This document shows positions 14,811 through 25,453 of a stretch of DNA of 64,000 nt, piece after piece. The notes below the pieces were generated by a model. That model did not search any database. It was given only the letters and a program-made list of their open reading frames with translations, and was not told the origin of the DNA. Numbering within the stretch: the first letter of the stretch is position 1; the number at the start of each line of letters is the position of its first letter. A program made the translations under genes and the position numbers. The DNA is from Bradyrhizobium sp. Arg816 (GTDB lineage: Bacteria; Pseudomonadota; Alphaproteobacteria; Rhizobiales; Xanthobacteraceae), in assembly GCF_029989365.1 (NCBI RefSeq), contig NZ_JAPRAQ010000002.1, forward strand, positions 248,001 through 312,000, given 5' to 3'.

Positions 14811-15743
14811 ATGGGGATCCGACGGTCAGATTCGGTTTTGCGGGCCGCACGCGGTGTTGCCGCGGTCGCGACCTGCCTCGCGCTTGCCAATTGCGCCTCC
14901 TCGAACAAGTTCGCCAGCCGGGTCGATCCGAAATACGGCGTGTCCTCGAGCCCGCGGGTCGTGGCGTTTGGGGATCCGGTCCCCAAAGGCGGCGGCACCT
15001 ACCGCGTCGGCAAGCCCTATATCGTGGGCGGCCGGACCTACGTGCCGGAGGAGGACGTCAACTACCGCGCCGAGGGTATGGCGTCCTGGTACGGCGACGA
15101 TTTCCACGGCCGCCTGACCGCCAATGGCGAAGTGTTCGACATGACCTCGCTGACAGCGGCGCATCCGACCCTGCCGATGCCGTCCTACGCGCGGGTGACC
15201 AATGTCTCGAACGGCAAATCGCTGATCGTGCGCGTCAACGACCGCGGGCCCTATCACGGCAACCGGCTCATCGACGTCTCGAACAAAGCCGCTGAACTCC
15301 TTGAATTCAAAGGCAATGGCGTCGCCAAGGTCCGTGTCGAGTATGTCGGCCGGGCGCCGCTGGAAGGCTCCGACGACCGCCAGCTGATGGCGACCCTGCG
15401 GACCGGGATCCCGGCGCCGTCGCCCTCGATGGTGCGGGTTGCCTCGGCAAGGCCGTTCGTGCCGGAGCTGCCATCGTCGAACCGCGGCGCCATTCGCGGC
15501 GAGGTTCCGACGCCGGAGGGACGGCCCTACAATCTCGGCAGCACCTCCGCCGACATGGCGTCGCTCAATGCGACCTCGGAGATGTCGGCCTCGAGTCGCA
15601 GTCGCAGCAGGGGGCGGGCGCTCCAGAACGCCCGAGCCGTGTCCTACGACGAGGATGGCCGCTACGCGACCGAGAACGCACCGTCATCGGCCGACGGCGC
15701 CGCCGAGGCCCGCAGCATCCTGAGTGGCCGCGGCCTCTACTGA
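14811..15743 (+). CDS. rlpA: RlpA-like septal lytic transglycosylase lipoprotein
   Basis: A 310-residue lipoprotein acting on denuded peptidoglycan during cell separation. Signal peptide with lipobox LALANC (Cys about residue 28). The double-psi beta-barrel domain shows EGMASWYGDDFHGRLTANGE, FDMTSLTAAHPTLPMPSYAR and VRVNDRGPYHGNRLIDVS with the conserved catalytic Asp in NDRGP. The C-terminal 120 residues are Ser/Arg-rich and low in complexity; no SPOR domain is seen, unlike in many RlpA. It lies just upstream of a D-Ala-D-Ala carboxypeptidase on the same strand, separated only by an opposite-strand gene. Confidence 0.92.
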   Translation: MGIRRSDSVLRAARGVAAVATCLALANCASSNKFASRVDPKYGVSSSPRVVAFGDPVPKGGGTYRVGKPYIVGGRTYVPEEDVNYRAEGMASWYGDDFHGRLTANGEVFDMTSLTAAHPTLPMPSYARVTNVSNGKSLIVRVNDRGPYHGNRLIDVSNKAAELLEFKGNGVAKVRVEYVGRAPLEGSDDRQLMATLRTGIPAPSPSMVRVASARPFVPELPSSNRGAIRGEVPTPEGRPYNLGSTSADMASLNATSEMSASSRSRSRGRALQNARAVSYDEDGRYATENAPSSADGAAEARSILSGRGLY

Positions 15744-15923
15744 GCAGGTCCTCCAAGCAGGCAAATCCGGCTGGCGGCGCACCGCCATTGCCTTGAGCAT
15801 CAGAACGGGATGCGCACGCGTGTTCGCAAGCAACGTGGCCGCGCGCCGGTTTTACGCGCGGTAGGGATTTGCGAAGACGGGAACGGCGGGTGCCGCGCAC
15901 ATCGCGAGGCGAAAGGATATCGC

Positions 15924-16880
15924 TTAGCGCGCGGACGACTCGCGCAGGAACTTCAGCAGCGCAGCGTTGACCTCGTCGGGCCGCTCCTGCTGGACCCAAT
16001 GGCCGGCGCCCTCGATGATCAGCTTCCGCGTCAGATTGGGCAACACGCGCTCGAGCTCGTTGACGCGCTTGGCGCCGATCAGGCCGGTGATGACGGCGTC
16101 TTTGGAGCCGGCAATGAAGAGCGATGGCTGATGGATCTGCGCGTCCTGCCAGGGCGCCGTCAGCTCCCAATTGCGGTCGAGGTTGCGGTACCAGTTCAGC
16201 CCGCCGCGGAAGCCGGACTTGCGGAAGCTTTCGGTGAAATAGGCGAGGTCAGCCTCGCTGAGCCAGTTGGGCAGCGGCTCATCGGCGAGCGCGTGGCCGA
16301 GAAAGCCCTTGCCCTCCTGGACGAACATCGCAGCGCTGGGATCGGCAAGGCCGCGGCCGCCGAGCACGATCCGCATGGTGCGGGCGACGTCACGCTCGAG
16401 CTCGGCCTCGGCGACGCCGGGCGTCTGGAAGTACTGCCAGTAGAAATTGGTGACGCCGCCCTGGCGCAGCAGATCGAGCGGCTTGCCGCGGCCGCGGAAG
16501 GGTGGCGGCACGCTCAGGCCCGCCACCGCCGTGAAGATGTCGGGCCGGAACAACGCCGCATGCCAGGCCACCGGCGCGCCCCAGTCGTGGCCGACCACCA
16601 TCGCCTTGCTCTCGCCGAGCGCCTGCACGAGGCCAACGATGTCGCCGACCGTGTCGAAGATCGAGTAGGCGGCGACATCCGCCGGTGCCGCGCTCTGGCC
16701 GTAGCCGCGCATGTCGGGGGCGACGACGTGGAAACCGGCGTCCGCCAGCGCCGCGATCTGGTGACGCCAGGAGTAGGATAGCTCGGGCCAGCCGTGGCAC
16801 AGCACCACCAGCGGGCCCTGGCCGGCTTCGCGGATGAACAGGTCGATCCCGTTGGCCTTGATCACGCGGGTTGACAACAT
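15924..16880 (-). CDS. Alpha/beta hydrolase, soluble epoxide hydrolase-like
   Basis: A 318-residue enzyme. The oxyanion motif is HGWPE, as in epoxide hydrolases (HGXP). The nucleophile is Asp in VVGHDWGAPVAW; the catalytic His is in EGAGHWVQQERP. Cap-domain tyrosines (FYWQYFQTPG, NWYRNLDRNW) suit an epoxide-opening enzyme. ATG at 16880 (MLSTRVIKANGIDLF) is the natural start. Haloalkane dehalogenases share the Asp nucleophile but differ in the HGxP region. Substrate unknown. Confidence 0.85.
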   Translation of the reverse strand: MLSTRVIKANGIDLFIREAGQGPLVVLCHGWPELSYSWRHQIAALADAGFHVVAPDMRGYGQSAAPADVAAYSIFDTVGDIVGLVQALGESKAMVVGHDWGAPVAWHAALFRPDIFTAVAGLSVPPPFRGRGKPLDLLRQGGVTNFYWQYFQTPGVAEAELERDVARTMRIVLGGRGLADPSAAMFVQEGKGFLGHALADEPLPNWLSEADLAYFTESFRKSGFRGGLNWYRNLDRNWELTAPWQDAQIHQPSLFIAGSKDAVITGLIGAKRVNELERVLPNLTRKLIIEGAGHWVQQERPDEVNAALLKFLRESSAR

Positions 16881-17032
16881 CGCTTTTCCGCCTTGTTTCA
16901 GGGGTTTGGTCGGGAAATATGAGGTGCCACGATAGGGGCGCGCCGAGAATCGTGCAATCTCGGGTTCGGCGGCCGGCCCCGTGTTGTTCGCACCGGTTCC
17001 TGCTGTTAGAACGCCGCTCTCAGGGCTTCGCC

Positions 17033-18295
17033 ATGGCATTTCGTCTTTTTCCGCTCCATCGCACCCGGTTCTCCGCCGGTGCGCTGGCGCGCGGGCTGAT
17101 CGCGGCGGTTCTGGTGGCGGGCATTGGCTGGGGCGGGGCACTCTACGCCGCCAACCAGAGCATCCAGGGCGCCAAGAAAACCGAGGATTCCGGCTTCGAT
17201 GGCGACGCCCCCACCGCGATCCTGATCGAGGCCTCCAGCGGCAGCGTGCTGTTCGAGAAGAGCGCCGACGAGCTGCGCGCGCCCTCCAGCATGATGAAAC
17301 TGATGACGGCGGAAGTCGTCTTCAATGCCATCAAGAAGGGCGACATCAAGCCGACCGACGAATACCGCATCAGCGAGAATGCCTGGCGCAAAGGTGGTGC
17401 GCCCTCGGGCGGCTCGACCATGTTCGCCGCCATCAACAGCAAGGTTTCGGTCGACGACCTCCTGCATGGCGCGATCATCCAGAGCGGCAATGACGCCTGT
17501 ATCGCGCTGGCCGAGGGCATTGCCGGCAACGAGAAAATCTTTGCCGCCGACTTCATGACCAAGCGTGCCCGCGAGCTCGGCATGACGAAGTCGACCTTCG
17601 GCAATTCCAACGGCCTGCCCGATCCCGGCAACAAGATGACGGTGCGCGAGCTCGGCATCCTCGCCCGCCACATCATTCTCGACTTCGCCGAATTCTACAA
17701 ACTGTTCGGCGAGAAGGAGTACACCTGGAACAAGATCCGCCAGCCCAACCGCAATCCTCTGCTCAATTCGATGGAAGGAGCTGACGGTCTGAAGACCGGC
17801 TATACCAAGGAAGGCGGCTACGGCATGGTCGGCTCGGCTGTGCAGAACGGCACGCGGCTGATCGTGGTCGTCAATGGCCTGGAAGATCCTGAGGATCGCG
17901 CCACCGAGGCGAAGAAGATGCTGGAATGGGGCTTTCGCAATTTCGAGACCCGCACCTTGATCGCGGCCGACCAGTTGGTTGGCTACGCAAAAGTGTTTGG
18001 CGGCGAGAGCCGCTCGGTCAAGCTGGTCGCCAAGACGCCCGTCAAGGTGATGGTGCACAAGAACGGCAACGACAAGCTGATTGCGCGCGTCGTCTATAGC
18101 GGTCCGGTGCGCGCGCCGATCGAAGCCGGGCAGAAGGTCGGTGTGGTCAAGGTCTGGCGCAGCGGTAATATCGCGGTGGAGACGCCCGTCTATGCCGCCG
18201 AAGCGATCGGCACCGGCTCGACCATGCGCCGCGCGATCGATGGTGCCAGCGAGCTCGTGATCGGCATGTTCCGCGCGGGCGCCGAGAAGCTCTGA
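17033..18295 (+). CDS. dacC: D-alanyl-D-alanine carboxypeptidase (penicillin-binding protein, S11 family)
   Basis: A 420-residue enzyme that trims pentapeptide side chains of peptidoglycan in the periplasm. Hydrophobic signal at residues 14-36. All three active-site motifs are present: SSMMK (Ser-X-X-Lys, about residue 87), SGN in QSGNDACIAL and KTG in GLKTGYTKEG. A C-terminal beta domain (about residues 310-400, PVKVMVHKNGN...) follows, ending in an amphipathic stretch (MRRAIDGASELVIGMFRA) for membrane attachment. ATG at 17033 is the best signal-peptide start. It is followed by tmk two bases after its stop. The symbol could equally be dacA or dacF. Confidence 0.93.
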   Translation: MAFRLFPLHRTRFSAGALARGLIAAVLVAGIGWGGALYAANQSIQGAKKTEDSGFDGDAPTAILIEASSGSVLFEKSADELRAPSSMMKLMTAEVVFNAIKKGDIKPTDEYRISENAWRKGGAPSGGSTMFAAINSKVSVDDLLHGAIIQSGNDACIALAEGIAGNEKIFAADFMTKRARELGMTKSTFGNSNGLPDPGNKMTVRELGILARHIILDFAEFYKLFGEKEYTWNKIRQPNRNPLLNSMEGADGLKTGYTKEGGYGMVGSAVQNGTRLIVVVNGLEDPEDRATEAKKMLEWGFRNFETRTLIAADQLVGYAKVFGGESRSVKLVAKTPVKVMVHKNGNDKLIARVVYSGPVRAPIEAGQKVGVVKVWRSGNIAVETPVYAAEAIGTGSTMRRAIDGASELVIGMFRAGAEKL

Positions 18296-18297
18296 TC

Positions 18298-18984
18298 ATG
18301 AGTGAGAGCGCAGCACAGCGGCCGTCCGGACGCGGGCGCTTCATCACCTTTGAAGGCGGCGAGGGGACGGGCAAGTCGACCCAGATCAAGAAGCTCGCCG
18401 ACCGCCTCAATGCGGCCAGGATGCGGACCCTCGTCACGCGCGAGCCCGGCGGCTCACCGGGGGCCGAGATCATGCGCCACCTGGTGCTGTCGGGGATGGG
18501 CAAGCTGCTTGGGCCCGACGCCGAGACGCTGCTGTTCGCGGCTGCTCGCGACGATCATGTCCGCACCGTGATCCAGCCTGCGCTCAATCGGGGCGCCTGG
18601 GTGCTGTGCGATCGCTTCGCCGACTCGACGCGGGCCTATCAGGGCAGCCTCGGCCGCGTGCCGATGGGCCTGATCAACGCGATGCAGCGGGTCACGATCG
18701 GCGATCTCAAGCCGGACCTCACCCTCATCCTCGATTTGCCGGTCGAGATTGGATTGCAGCGCGCTGCCGTGCGTCGTGGTAGCGGCACACCTGATAGGTT
18801 CGAGGGCGAGAAGCTCAGCTTCCATCAGGGCCTACGCGAGGCCTATCGCAAGATCGCCGAGGACGATCCCGGCCGTTGCGTCCTGATCGATGCCAATTCC
18901 GATCCTGACACGGTTGCTGGACGAGTCTGGACGGCGCTGCGCGATCGTCTTCTCCCAACCCCTGCATCGGTGGTTTCCCTATGA
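18298..18984 (+). CDS. tmk: Thymidylate kinase
   Basis: A 228-residue kinase that makes dTDP from dTMP. P-loop FEGGEGTGKSTQ (about residues 20-29), DR motif in LCDRFADSTRAYQG, and a LID region RRGSGTPDRFEGEKLSFHQG. Its stop overlaps the start of holB by four bases (ATGA), and the gene starts two bases after the carboxypeptidase. The dac-tmk-holB-metG order is typical of Rhizobiales. Confidence 0.97.
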   Translation: MSESAAQRPSGRGRFITFEGGEGTGKSTQIKKLADRLNAARMRTLVTREPGGSPGAEIMRHLVLSGMGKLLGPDAETLLFAAARDDHVRTVIQPALNRGAWVLCDRFADSTRAYQGSLGRVPMGLINAMQRVTIGDLKPDLTLILDLPVEIGLQRAAVRRGSGTPDRFEGEKLSFHQGLREAYRKIAEDDPGRCVLIDANSDPDTVAGRVWTALRDRLLPTPASVVSL

Positions 18985-20027
18985 GCCCGCGCCAGGCCGA
19001 ACGCGAAACCGCCATTCCGCATCCGCGCGAGACGAGCCTTCTGTTCGGCCATCGCGAGGCCGAGACGGCGCTGCTCGCGGCCTATCGCAGCGGGCGCATC
19101 CCGCATGCCTGGCTGATCGGCGGGCCGCAGGGGATCGGCAAGGCGACGCTGGCCTATCGCATGGCGCGCTTCGTGCTTTCCAACGGCCAGCCGCTGGCGC
19201 CGTCCGTGCAGCGCGCCGAGACCCTCGCGATCGATCCTGATAACGCCGTGGCGCGGCAGGTTGCGGCCAGCTCGCATGGCGGGCTGTTGACGCTGGAACG
19301 CACCGCCAACGACCGCGGCGTGATGCGCACCGTGATCACCGTGGACGAGACGCGGGAGACGATCGGTTTTTTCGGCTCGACTGCCGCGGCAGAGGGGTGG
19401 CGCGTCTGCATCGTCGACACCGTCGACGAGCTCAATCCGAATGCCGCCAACGCGCTGCTGAAGATCCTCGAGGAGCCGCCGCAGCAGTCGCTGTTCCTCC
19501 TGGTCAGCCACGCGCCGGCGCGCGTGCTCGCCACGATCCAGTCGCGCTGCCGCAAGCTGCGCCTGCGCCCGCTCGGCACGGAAGATGTGATCGGCGCCGC
19601 AGCTTCGGCGGCTGACCTCGATCCGAACGATCCGGCGCTGCGCGAGGCCGCGGAGGCCTCCGAGGGCAGCGTCGCGCGGGCGCTGACGCTGCTCGGCGGC
19701 GATGCCTTGAAGCTGCAGCAGCGCACGGCGGCGCTGCTCGCGCGCCTGCCGCAGGTCGATCCACGCGAATTGCACACGCTCGGCGATTCGCTCGGCACCA
19801 GCGATCGAGTCGCGCTGGCGGCCTTCATCGACGGCATCGATCGCTGGATCGCGCAACGCCTGCACTCCGACGAGGCCAATGCCAACCAGAACCTGCCGCG
19901 CCTTGCGCGCCTAGCTGAGGTATGGGAAAAGATCGTCCGCGCCGCGCGCGACACCGAAACCTACAATCTGGAGCGAAAGCCCTTGGTTTTCTCGGTGTTC
20001 GGCTGGCTGGCGGACGCAACGCGCTAG
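18981..20027 (+). CDS. holB: DNA polymerase III delta-prime subunit
   Basis: A 348-residue clamp-loader subunit. N-terminal AAA+ region: [40 protein letters not shown] (P-loop) and [20 protein letters not shown], the hallmark of DnaX/HolB proteins. SRC motif in [15 protein letters not shown]. The C-terminal collar domain is helical. Overlaps tmk by four bases. Confidence 0.95.
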   Translation: MSPRQAERETAIPHPRETSLLFGHREAETALLAAYRSGRIPHAWLIGGPQGIGKATLAYRMARFVLSNGQPLAPSVQRAETLAIDPDNAVARQVAASSHGGLLTLERTANDRGVMRTVITVDETRETIGFFGSTAAAEGWRVCIVDTVDELNPNAANALLKILEEPPQQSLFLLVSHAPARVLATIQSRCRKLRLRPLGTEDVIGAAASAADLDPNDPALREAAEASEGSVARALTLLGGDALKLQQRTAALLARLPQVDPRELHTLGDSLGTSDRVALAAFIDGIDRWIAQRLHSDEANANQNLPRLARLAEVWEKIVRAARDTETYNLERKPLVFSVFGWLADATR

Positions 20028-20075
20028 AGCATGATCCGGAAAAGTGTGCAGCGGTTTTCCGAGAGGATCATGCTC
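20027..20075. repeat. Interspersed palindromic repeat between holB and metG
   Basis: GAGCATGATCC (20027-20037) pairs perfectly with GGATCATGCTC (20065-20075); inside, CGGAAAA and TTTTCCG pair again. This GAGCATGATCCGGAAAAG... element is a familiar intergenic repeat of Bradyrhizobium and relatives. It sits in an operon, so it may modulate mRNA stability. Confidence 0.8.
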
Positions 20076-20137
20076 AAAACAATAATCGAACGCAGGTTCG
20101 TTTCCAAATTTTTGAGAAGCCGGTAAAGGAATTCGTC

Positions 20138-22165
20138 GTGGCAACGCGAGCTAAGAAAACCGTCAAAGCCAAAAGCAGCAAGAAGAAGGCCGTGAGGAAC
20201 GCCGCGAAAAAGGCTGTGAAGACGCGCGCGTCCAAGGCCGCCAAGAAGGTCAAGAAGACCAAGAAGGCTGCCGCCAAGAAGGGCGCGAAGAAAAGCGCTG
20301 CGAAGACGGCAAACAAGGCCGGCAAGAAGGCTGCGAAGAAGCAGGTCGTTGCCAAGAAGGCGGTGAAGAAAGCGGCCAAGAAGGCAGCCAAGTCTCCGGC
20401 GAAGAGCAAGGCTCCCGCGAGGAACCAGGCTCCGGCGAAGAAGGTCGCCAAGAAAGCGAAAGCGACTGCGCTTGCCGTGACCGCCGTACCGGCTCCTGTC
20501 GCCACGCCGCCGAAGGTTGTGAAGCCCAAGGTGTCGAAGCCCAAAGTGTCGAAGCCTGAGGCGCCGCCCGCGCCGAAGCCCGTCGCGGCTCCGCAAGCCG
20601 CAGCTCCCGTTGCCGCTCCTGCGCGCGACAACGTCTTCTACATCACGACTGCGATCGCTTATCCCAATGGCAGCCCGCATATTGGCCACGCCTACGAGGC
20701 GATTGCGACCGACGTGCTGGCGCGCTTCGCGCGGCTCGACGGCAAGGACGTGTTCTTCCTGACCGGCACCGACGAGCACGGCCTGAAGATGATCCAGACC
20801 GCGCAGAACGAAGGCCTGACGGTGTCGTCGCTGGCGGCCCGCAATGCCGGCCGCTTCAAGGAGATGGATGAACGCCTCAACGTGTCGTTCGACCGTTTCA
20901 TCCGCACCACCGAAGAGCAGCATCATCGCTCCAGCCAGGAGATCTGGCGCCGCATGGACGCGAACGGGGACATCTATGTCGACACCTATGCCGGCTGGTA
21001 CTCCGTGCGCGACGAAGCCTACTACGCCGAGGATGAGACGCGTCTGAACGACGACGGCGTGAGGCTCGGGCCGCAAGGTACGCCGGTCGAGTGGGTCGAG
21101 GAGAAGAGCTATTTCTTCCGTCTGTCCGCCTATCAGGACAAGCTTCTGAAGCTCTACGCGGATCGCCCTGATTTCATCGGGCCCGATTCGCGCAAGAACG
21201 AGGTGGTGAGCTTCGTCAAAGGCGGCCTGCGTGATCTCTCGATCTCGCGCACCACCTTCGACTGGGGCGTCAAGGTGCCCGGCGACGAAGAGCACGTGAT
21301 GTATGTCTGGGTCGACGCGCTCACCAACTACATCACCGGCGTCGGCTTCCCCGATGAAAGCGACAAGAGCTGGCGCTATTGGCCGGCGGACGTGCACATC
21401 ATCGGCAAGGACATCATTCGCTTCCACGCCGTGTACTGGCCCGCATTCCTGATGTCGGCCGGCATTCCCGTGCAGAAGCGGGTCTATGCCCACGGCTTCC
21501 TGTTCAGCAGGGGCGAGAAGATGTCGAAGTCGGTCGGCAACGTCGTCGACCCCTTCAATCTCGCCGACCAGTATGGCGTCGACCAGGTGCGCTATTTCTT
21601 CCTGCGCGAGGTGCCGTTCGGCCAGGACGGCAACTACAACCACGAAGCCATCGTTGCGCGCATCAATGCCGATCTCGCCAACGATCTCGGCAACCTCGCG
21701 CAGCGCTCGCTGTCGATGATCGCCAAGCAGCTCGGCGGCGTGCTGCCGGAGCCGGGCGAGTTCAGCGACAACGATAAGGCGATTCTTGCGATGGCCGACG
21801 GCATGATCGCCGCATCTCGCGAAGCGATGGCGACGCAGCAGATCCATCACTGGCTCAATGCCGTGTGGGCCGTGGTCGCGGAGGCCAACCGCTATTTCGC
21901 GGGCGAGGCGCCGTGGGCGCTCGCGAAGACCGATCCTGTCAGGCAGAAGACGGTGCTCTATGTCACCGCCGAAGTCGTGCGCCAGATAGCGATCCTGGCC
22001 CAGCCGGCGATGCCGACGGCCTCGGGCTTGCTGCTCGACAGCCTCGGCATTCCCGCGGGCGAGCGGAACTTCGCGATGCTCGGTGGCGCCAAACGGATCG
22101 CGCCAGGCTCGACGCTGCCGGCGCCGACACCGGCGTTCCCGCGCTACATCGAGCCGGCGGCCTAG
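20138..22165 (+). CDS. metG: Methionyl-tRNA synthetase with lysine-rich N-terminal extension
   Basis: A 675-residue protein. The synthetase begins about residue 163 ([20 protein letters not shown]) and has the HIGH signature ([11 protein letters not shown]), the KMSKS loop ([12 protein letters not shown]) and the anticodon-binding helices with [10 protein letters not shown]. No zinc-knuckle Cys are seen, as in the short MetRS class. The first 160 residues are repeats of Lys/Ala ([17 protein letters not shown] type), then Pro/Ala/Val, like eukaryotic H1 tails. The start is GTG at 20138 with AAGGA upstream; no better start lies nearer the catalytic domain. The tail probably binds RNA or other polyanions. 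Confidence 0.93.
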   Translation: MATRAKKTVKAKSSKKKAVRNAAKKAVKTRASKAAKKVKKTKKAAAKKGAKKSAAKTANKAGKKAAKKQVVAKKAVKKAAKKAAKSPAKSKAPARNQAPAKKVAKKAKATALAVTAVPAPVATPPKVVKPKVSKPKVSKPEAPPAPKPVAAPQAAAPVAAPARDNVFYITTAIAYPNGSPHIGHAYEAIATDVLARFARLDGKDVFFLTGTDEHGLKMIQTAQNEGLTVSSLAARNAGRFKEMDERLNVSFDRFIRTTEEQHHRSSQEIWRRMDANGDIYVDTYAGWYSVRDEAYYAEDETRLNDDGVRLGPQGTPVEWVEEKSYFFRLSAYQDKLLKLYADRPDFIGPDSRKNEVVSFVKGGLRDLSISRTTFDWGVKVPGDEEHVMYVWVDALTNYITGVGFPDESDKSWRYWPADVHIIGKDIIRFHAVYWPAFLMSAGIPVQKRVYAHGFLFSRGEKMSKSVGNVVDPFNLADQYGVDQVRYFFLREVPFGQDGNYNHEAIVARINADLANDLGNLAQRSLSMIAKQLGGVLPEPGEFSDNDKAILAMADGMIAASREAMATQQIHHWLNAVWAVVAEANRYFAGEAPWALAKTDPVRQKTVLYVTAEVVRQIAILAQPAMPTASGLLLDSLGIPAGERNFAMLGGAKRIAPGSTLPAPTPAFPRYIEPAA

Positions 22166-22177
22166 GGCGTTCGGGCG

Positions 22178-22954
22178 ATGTTGGTCGATAGCCACTGCCA
22201 TCTGGATTTTCCGGACTTTGCGGAAAATCTCGACGGGATCGTCTCGCGTGCACGTGCGGCCGGCATCGGCCGTATGGTTACGATCTCCACGCGGGTACGA
22301 AAGCTCAATCAGCTTCTGGCCATCACCGAGCGCTACGACGACGTCTACTGCTCGGTCGGCACCCATCCGCACAACGCGGACGAGGAAGACGGCATCTCGC
22401 CGGACGAGCTGATCGGGTTGACCGGGCATCCCAAGGTGGTCGCGCTCGGCGAGGCCGGGCTCGACTATTTCTACGACAACGGCGCGCCGGAGGCGCAGGC
22501 GAGGGGCTTTCGCGCGCACATCGCCGCGGCCCGTGCGACCGGCCTGCCGCTGGTGATCCACACCCGCGAGGCGGACGATGATTGCGGCCGCATCCTGGAG
22601 GAGGAAGCGGCCAAGGGATCGTTTCGCGCCGTGCTGCATTGCTACACGGGCGGGCGCGAGCTGGCGCTGAAGGCGGTGTCGCTCGGGCTCTATATCGGCT
22701 TTACGGGCATCCTGACCTTCAAGAAATCGGAGACCCTGCGCGCGCTTGCGGCTGAACTGCCGTCTGACCGTATTCTGGTTGAAACAGACTCGCCCTATCT
22801 TGCGCCCGGCAAGTTCCGGGGCAAACGCAACGAGCCGGCCTATGTGGTCGAGGTCGCCAAGGTGCTCGCCGAAACGCGCGGCGTGTCGCTCGATGAGATC
22901 TCACGCCAGACCACCGAAAACTTCTTCCGCCTGTTCTCCAAGGTGAAATCTTAA
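22178..22954 (+). CDS. tatD: TatD family metal-dependent DNase
   Basis: A 258-residue TIM-barrel hydrolase. Metal ligands: DSHCHLDFP near the start, Glu in VALGEAGLDYFYD, His in PLVIHTREADDD and HCYTG, and the ending ETDSPYLAPGKFRGKRNEP. It acts as 3'-5' exonuclease or, in some members, D-aminoacyl deacylase. It lies 12 bp after metG in the same operon. Confidence 0.95.
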   Translation: MLVDSHCHLDFPDFAENLDGIVSRARAAGIGRMVTISTRVRKLNQLLAITERYDDVYCSVGTHPHNADEEDGISPDELIGLTGHPKVVALGEAGLDYFYDNGAPEAQARGFRAHIAAARATGLPLVIHTREADDDCGRILEEEAAKGSFRAVLHCYTGGRELALKAVSLGLYIGFTGILTFKKSETLRALAAELPSDRILVETDSPYLAPGKFRGKRNEPAYVVEVAKVLAETRGVSLDEISRQTTENFFRLFSKVKS

Positions 22955-22967
22955 GGTTGGGAGCCGC

Positions 22968-23765
22968 ATGACGCTGACGCTGACGATCCTGGGCTGCGGC
23001 TCCTCCGCCGGCGTGCCGCGCCCGGCGCTCGGCTGGGGCGCCTGCGATCCTAACAATCCAAAAAATCGCCGCCGCCGCTGCTCGATGCTGGTCGAGCATG
23101 CCGGCGAGCATGGCACTACGCGGATCGTCATCGACACCTCGCCTGACCTGCGTGAACAGCTCATCGACGCCAATGTCGATCACATCGACGCGGTCTTCTT
23201 GACCCACGAGCATGCCGACCAGACCCACGGCATGGACGATCTGCGCTCGGTCGTGCTGCATATGCGCAAGCGCATTCCGACCTATTTCAATCAGTCGACT
23301 GCCAAGGACATCATGGCGCGATTCTCCTATTGCTTCATCTCGCCGGAGGGCAGCGATTATCCACCGATCCTGACGCGGCATTCAATCGAGGCGGGCGAAA
23401 GTCAGACCATTTTGGGGAAGGGCGGCGCGGTGAAGATGACCGCCTTCCTGGTCCAGCACGGCCAGATCCCCGCGCTCGGCTATCGCATCGGCAATGCCGC
23501 CTACACGCCCGACCTCAACGACATCCCGCGCGAGAGCTGGGGCGCGCTGGAAAATCTCGATCTCTGGATTGTCGACGGCTTGCGCTACACCCAGCATTCC
23601 AGCCATTTCAGCATCAACGATGCGCTGTCCTGGATCGAGCGCTTCAAGCCGAAGCGGGCCGTCATCACCAACATGACGGCCGACGTCGATTACGAGGTGA
23701 TCAGGCAGAAGCTGCCCGCGGGCGTGGTTCCGGCCTATGACGGCATGCGGCTCGAGACGCACTGA
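22968..23765 (+). CDS. MBL-fold metallohydrolase (PhnP-like)
   Basis: A 265-residue protein starting LTILGCGSSAGVPRPALGWG and with the zinc motif LTHEHADQTHGMDDL (HxHxDH). It has a family-typical insertion CDPNNPKNRRRRCSMLVE. Related proteins are phosphodiesterases (PhnP) or lipoate-linked enzymes. It follows tatD by 13 bp, a constant neighbour in alphaproteobacteria, so a housekeeping role in nucleotide metabolism is likely. Confidence 0.88.
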   Translation: MTLTLTILGCGSSAGVPRPALGWGACDPNNPKNRRRRCSMLVEHAGEHGTTRIVIDTSPDLREQLIDANVDHIDAVFLTHEHADQTHGMDDLRSVVLHMRKRIPTYFNQSTAKDIMARFSYCFISPEGSDYPPILTRHSIEAGESQTILGKGGAVKMTAFLVQHGQIPALGYRIGNAAYTPDLNDIPRESWGALENLDLWIVDGLRYTQHSSHFSINDALSWIERFKPKRAVITNMTADVDYEVIRQKLPAGVVPAYDGMRLETH

Positions 23766-23780
23766 TCGCGCCGGCTCGGT

Positions 23781-25430
<1,650 letters not shown>

Positions 25431-25453
25431 CGAACCCTCCTTGACGCCGCGCT

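Noticed and set aside
20024..22639. An 871-codon minus-strand frame antisense to metG
   Set aside because: It mirrors metG and the start of tatD; no ribosome site or family text.
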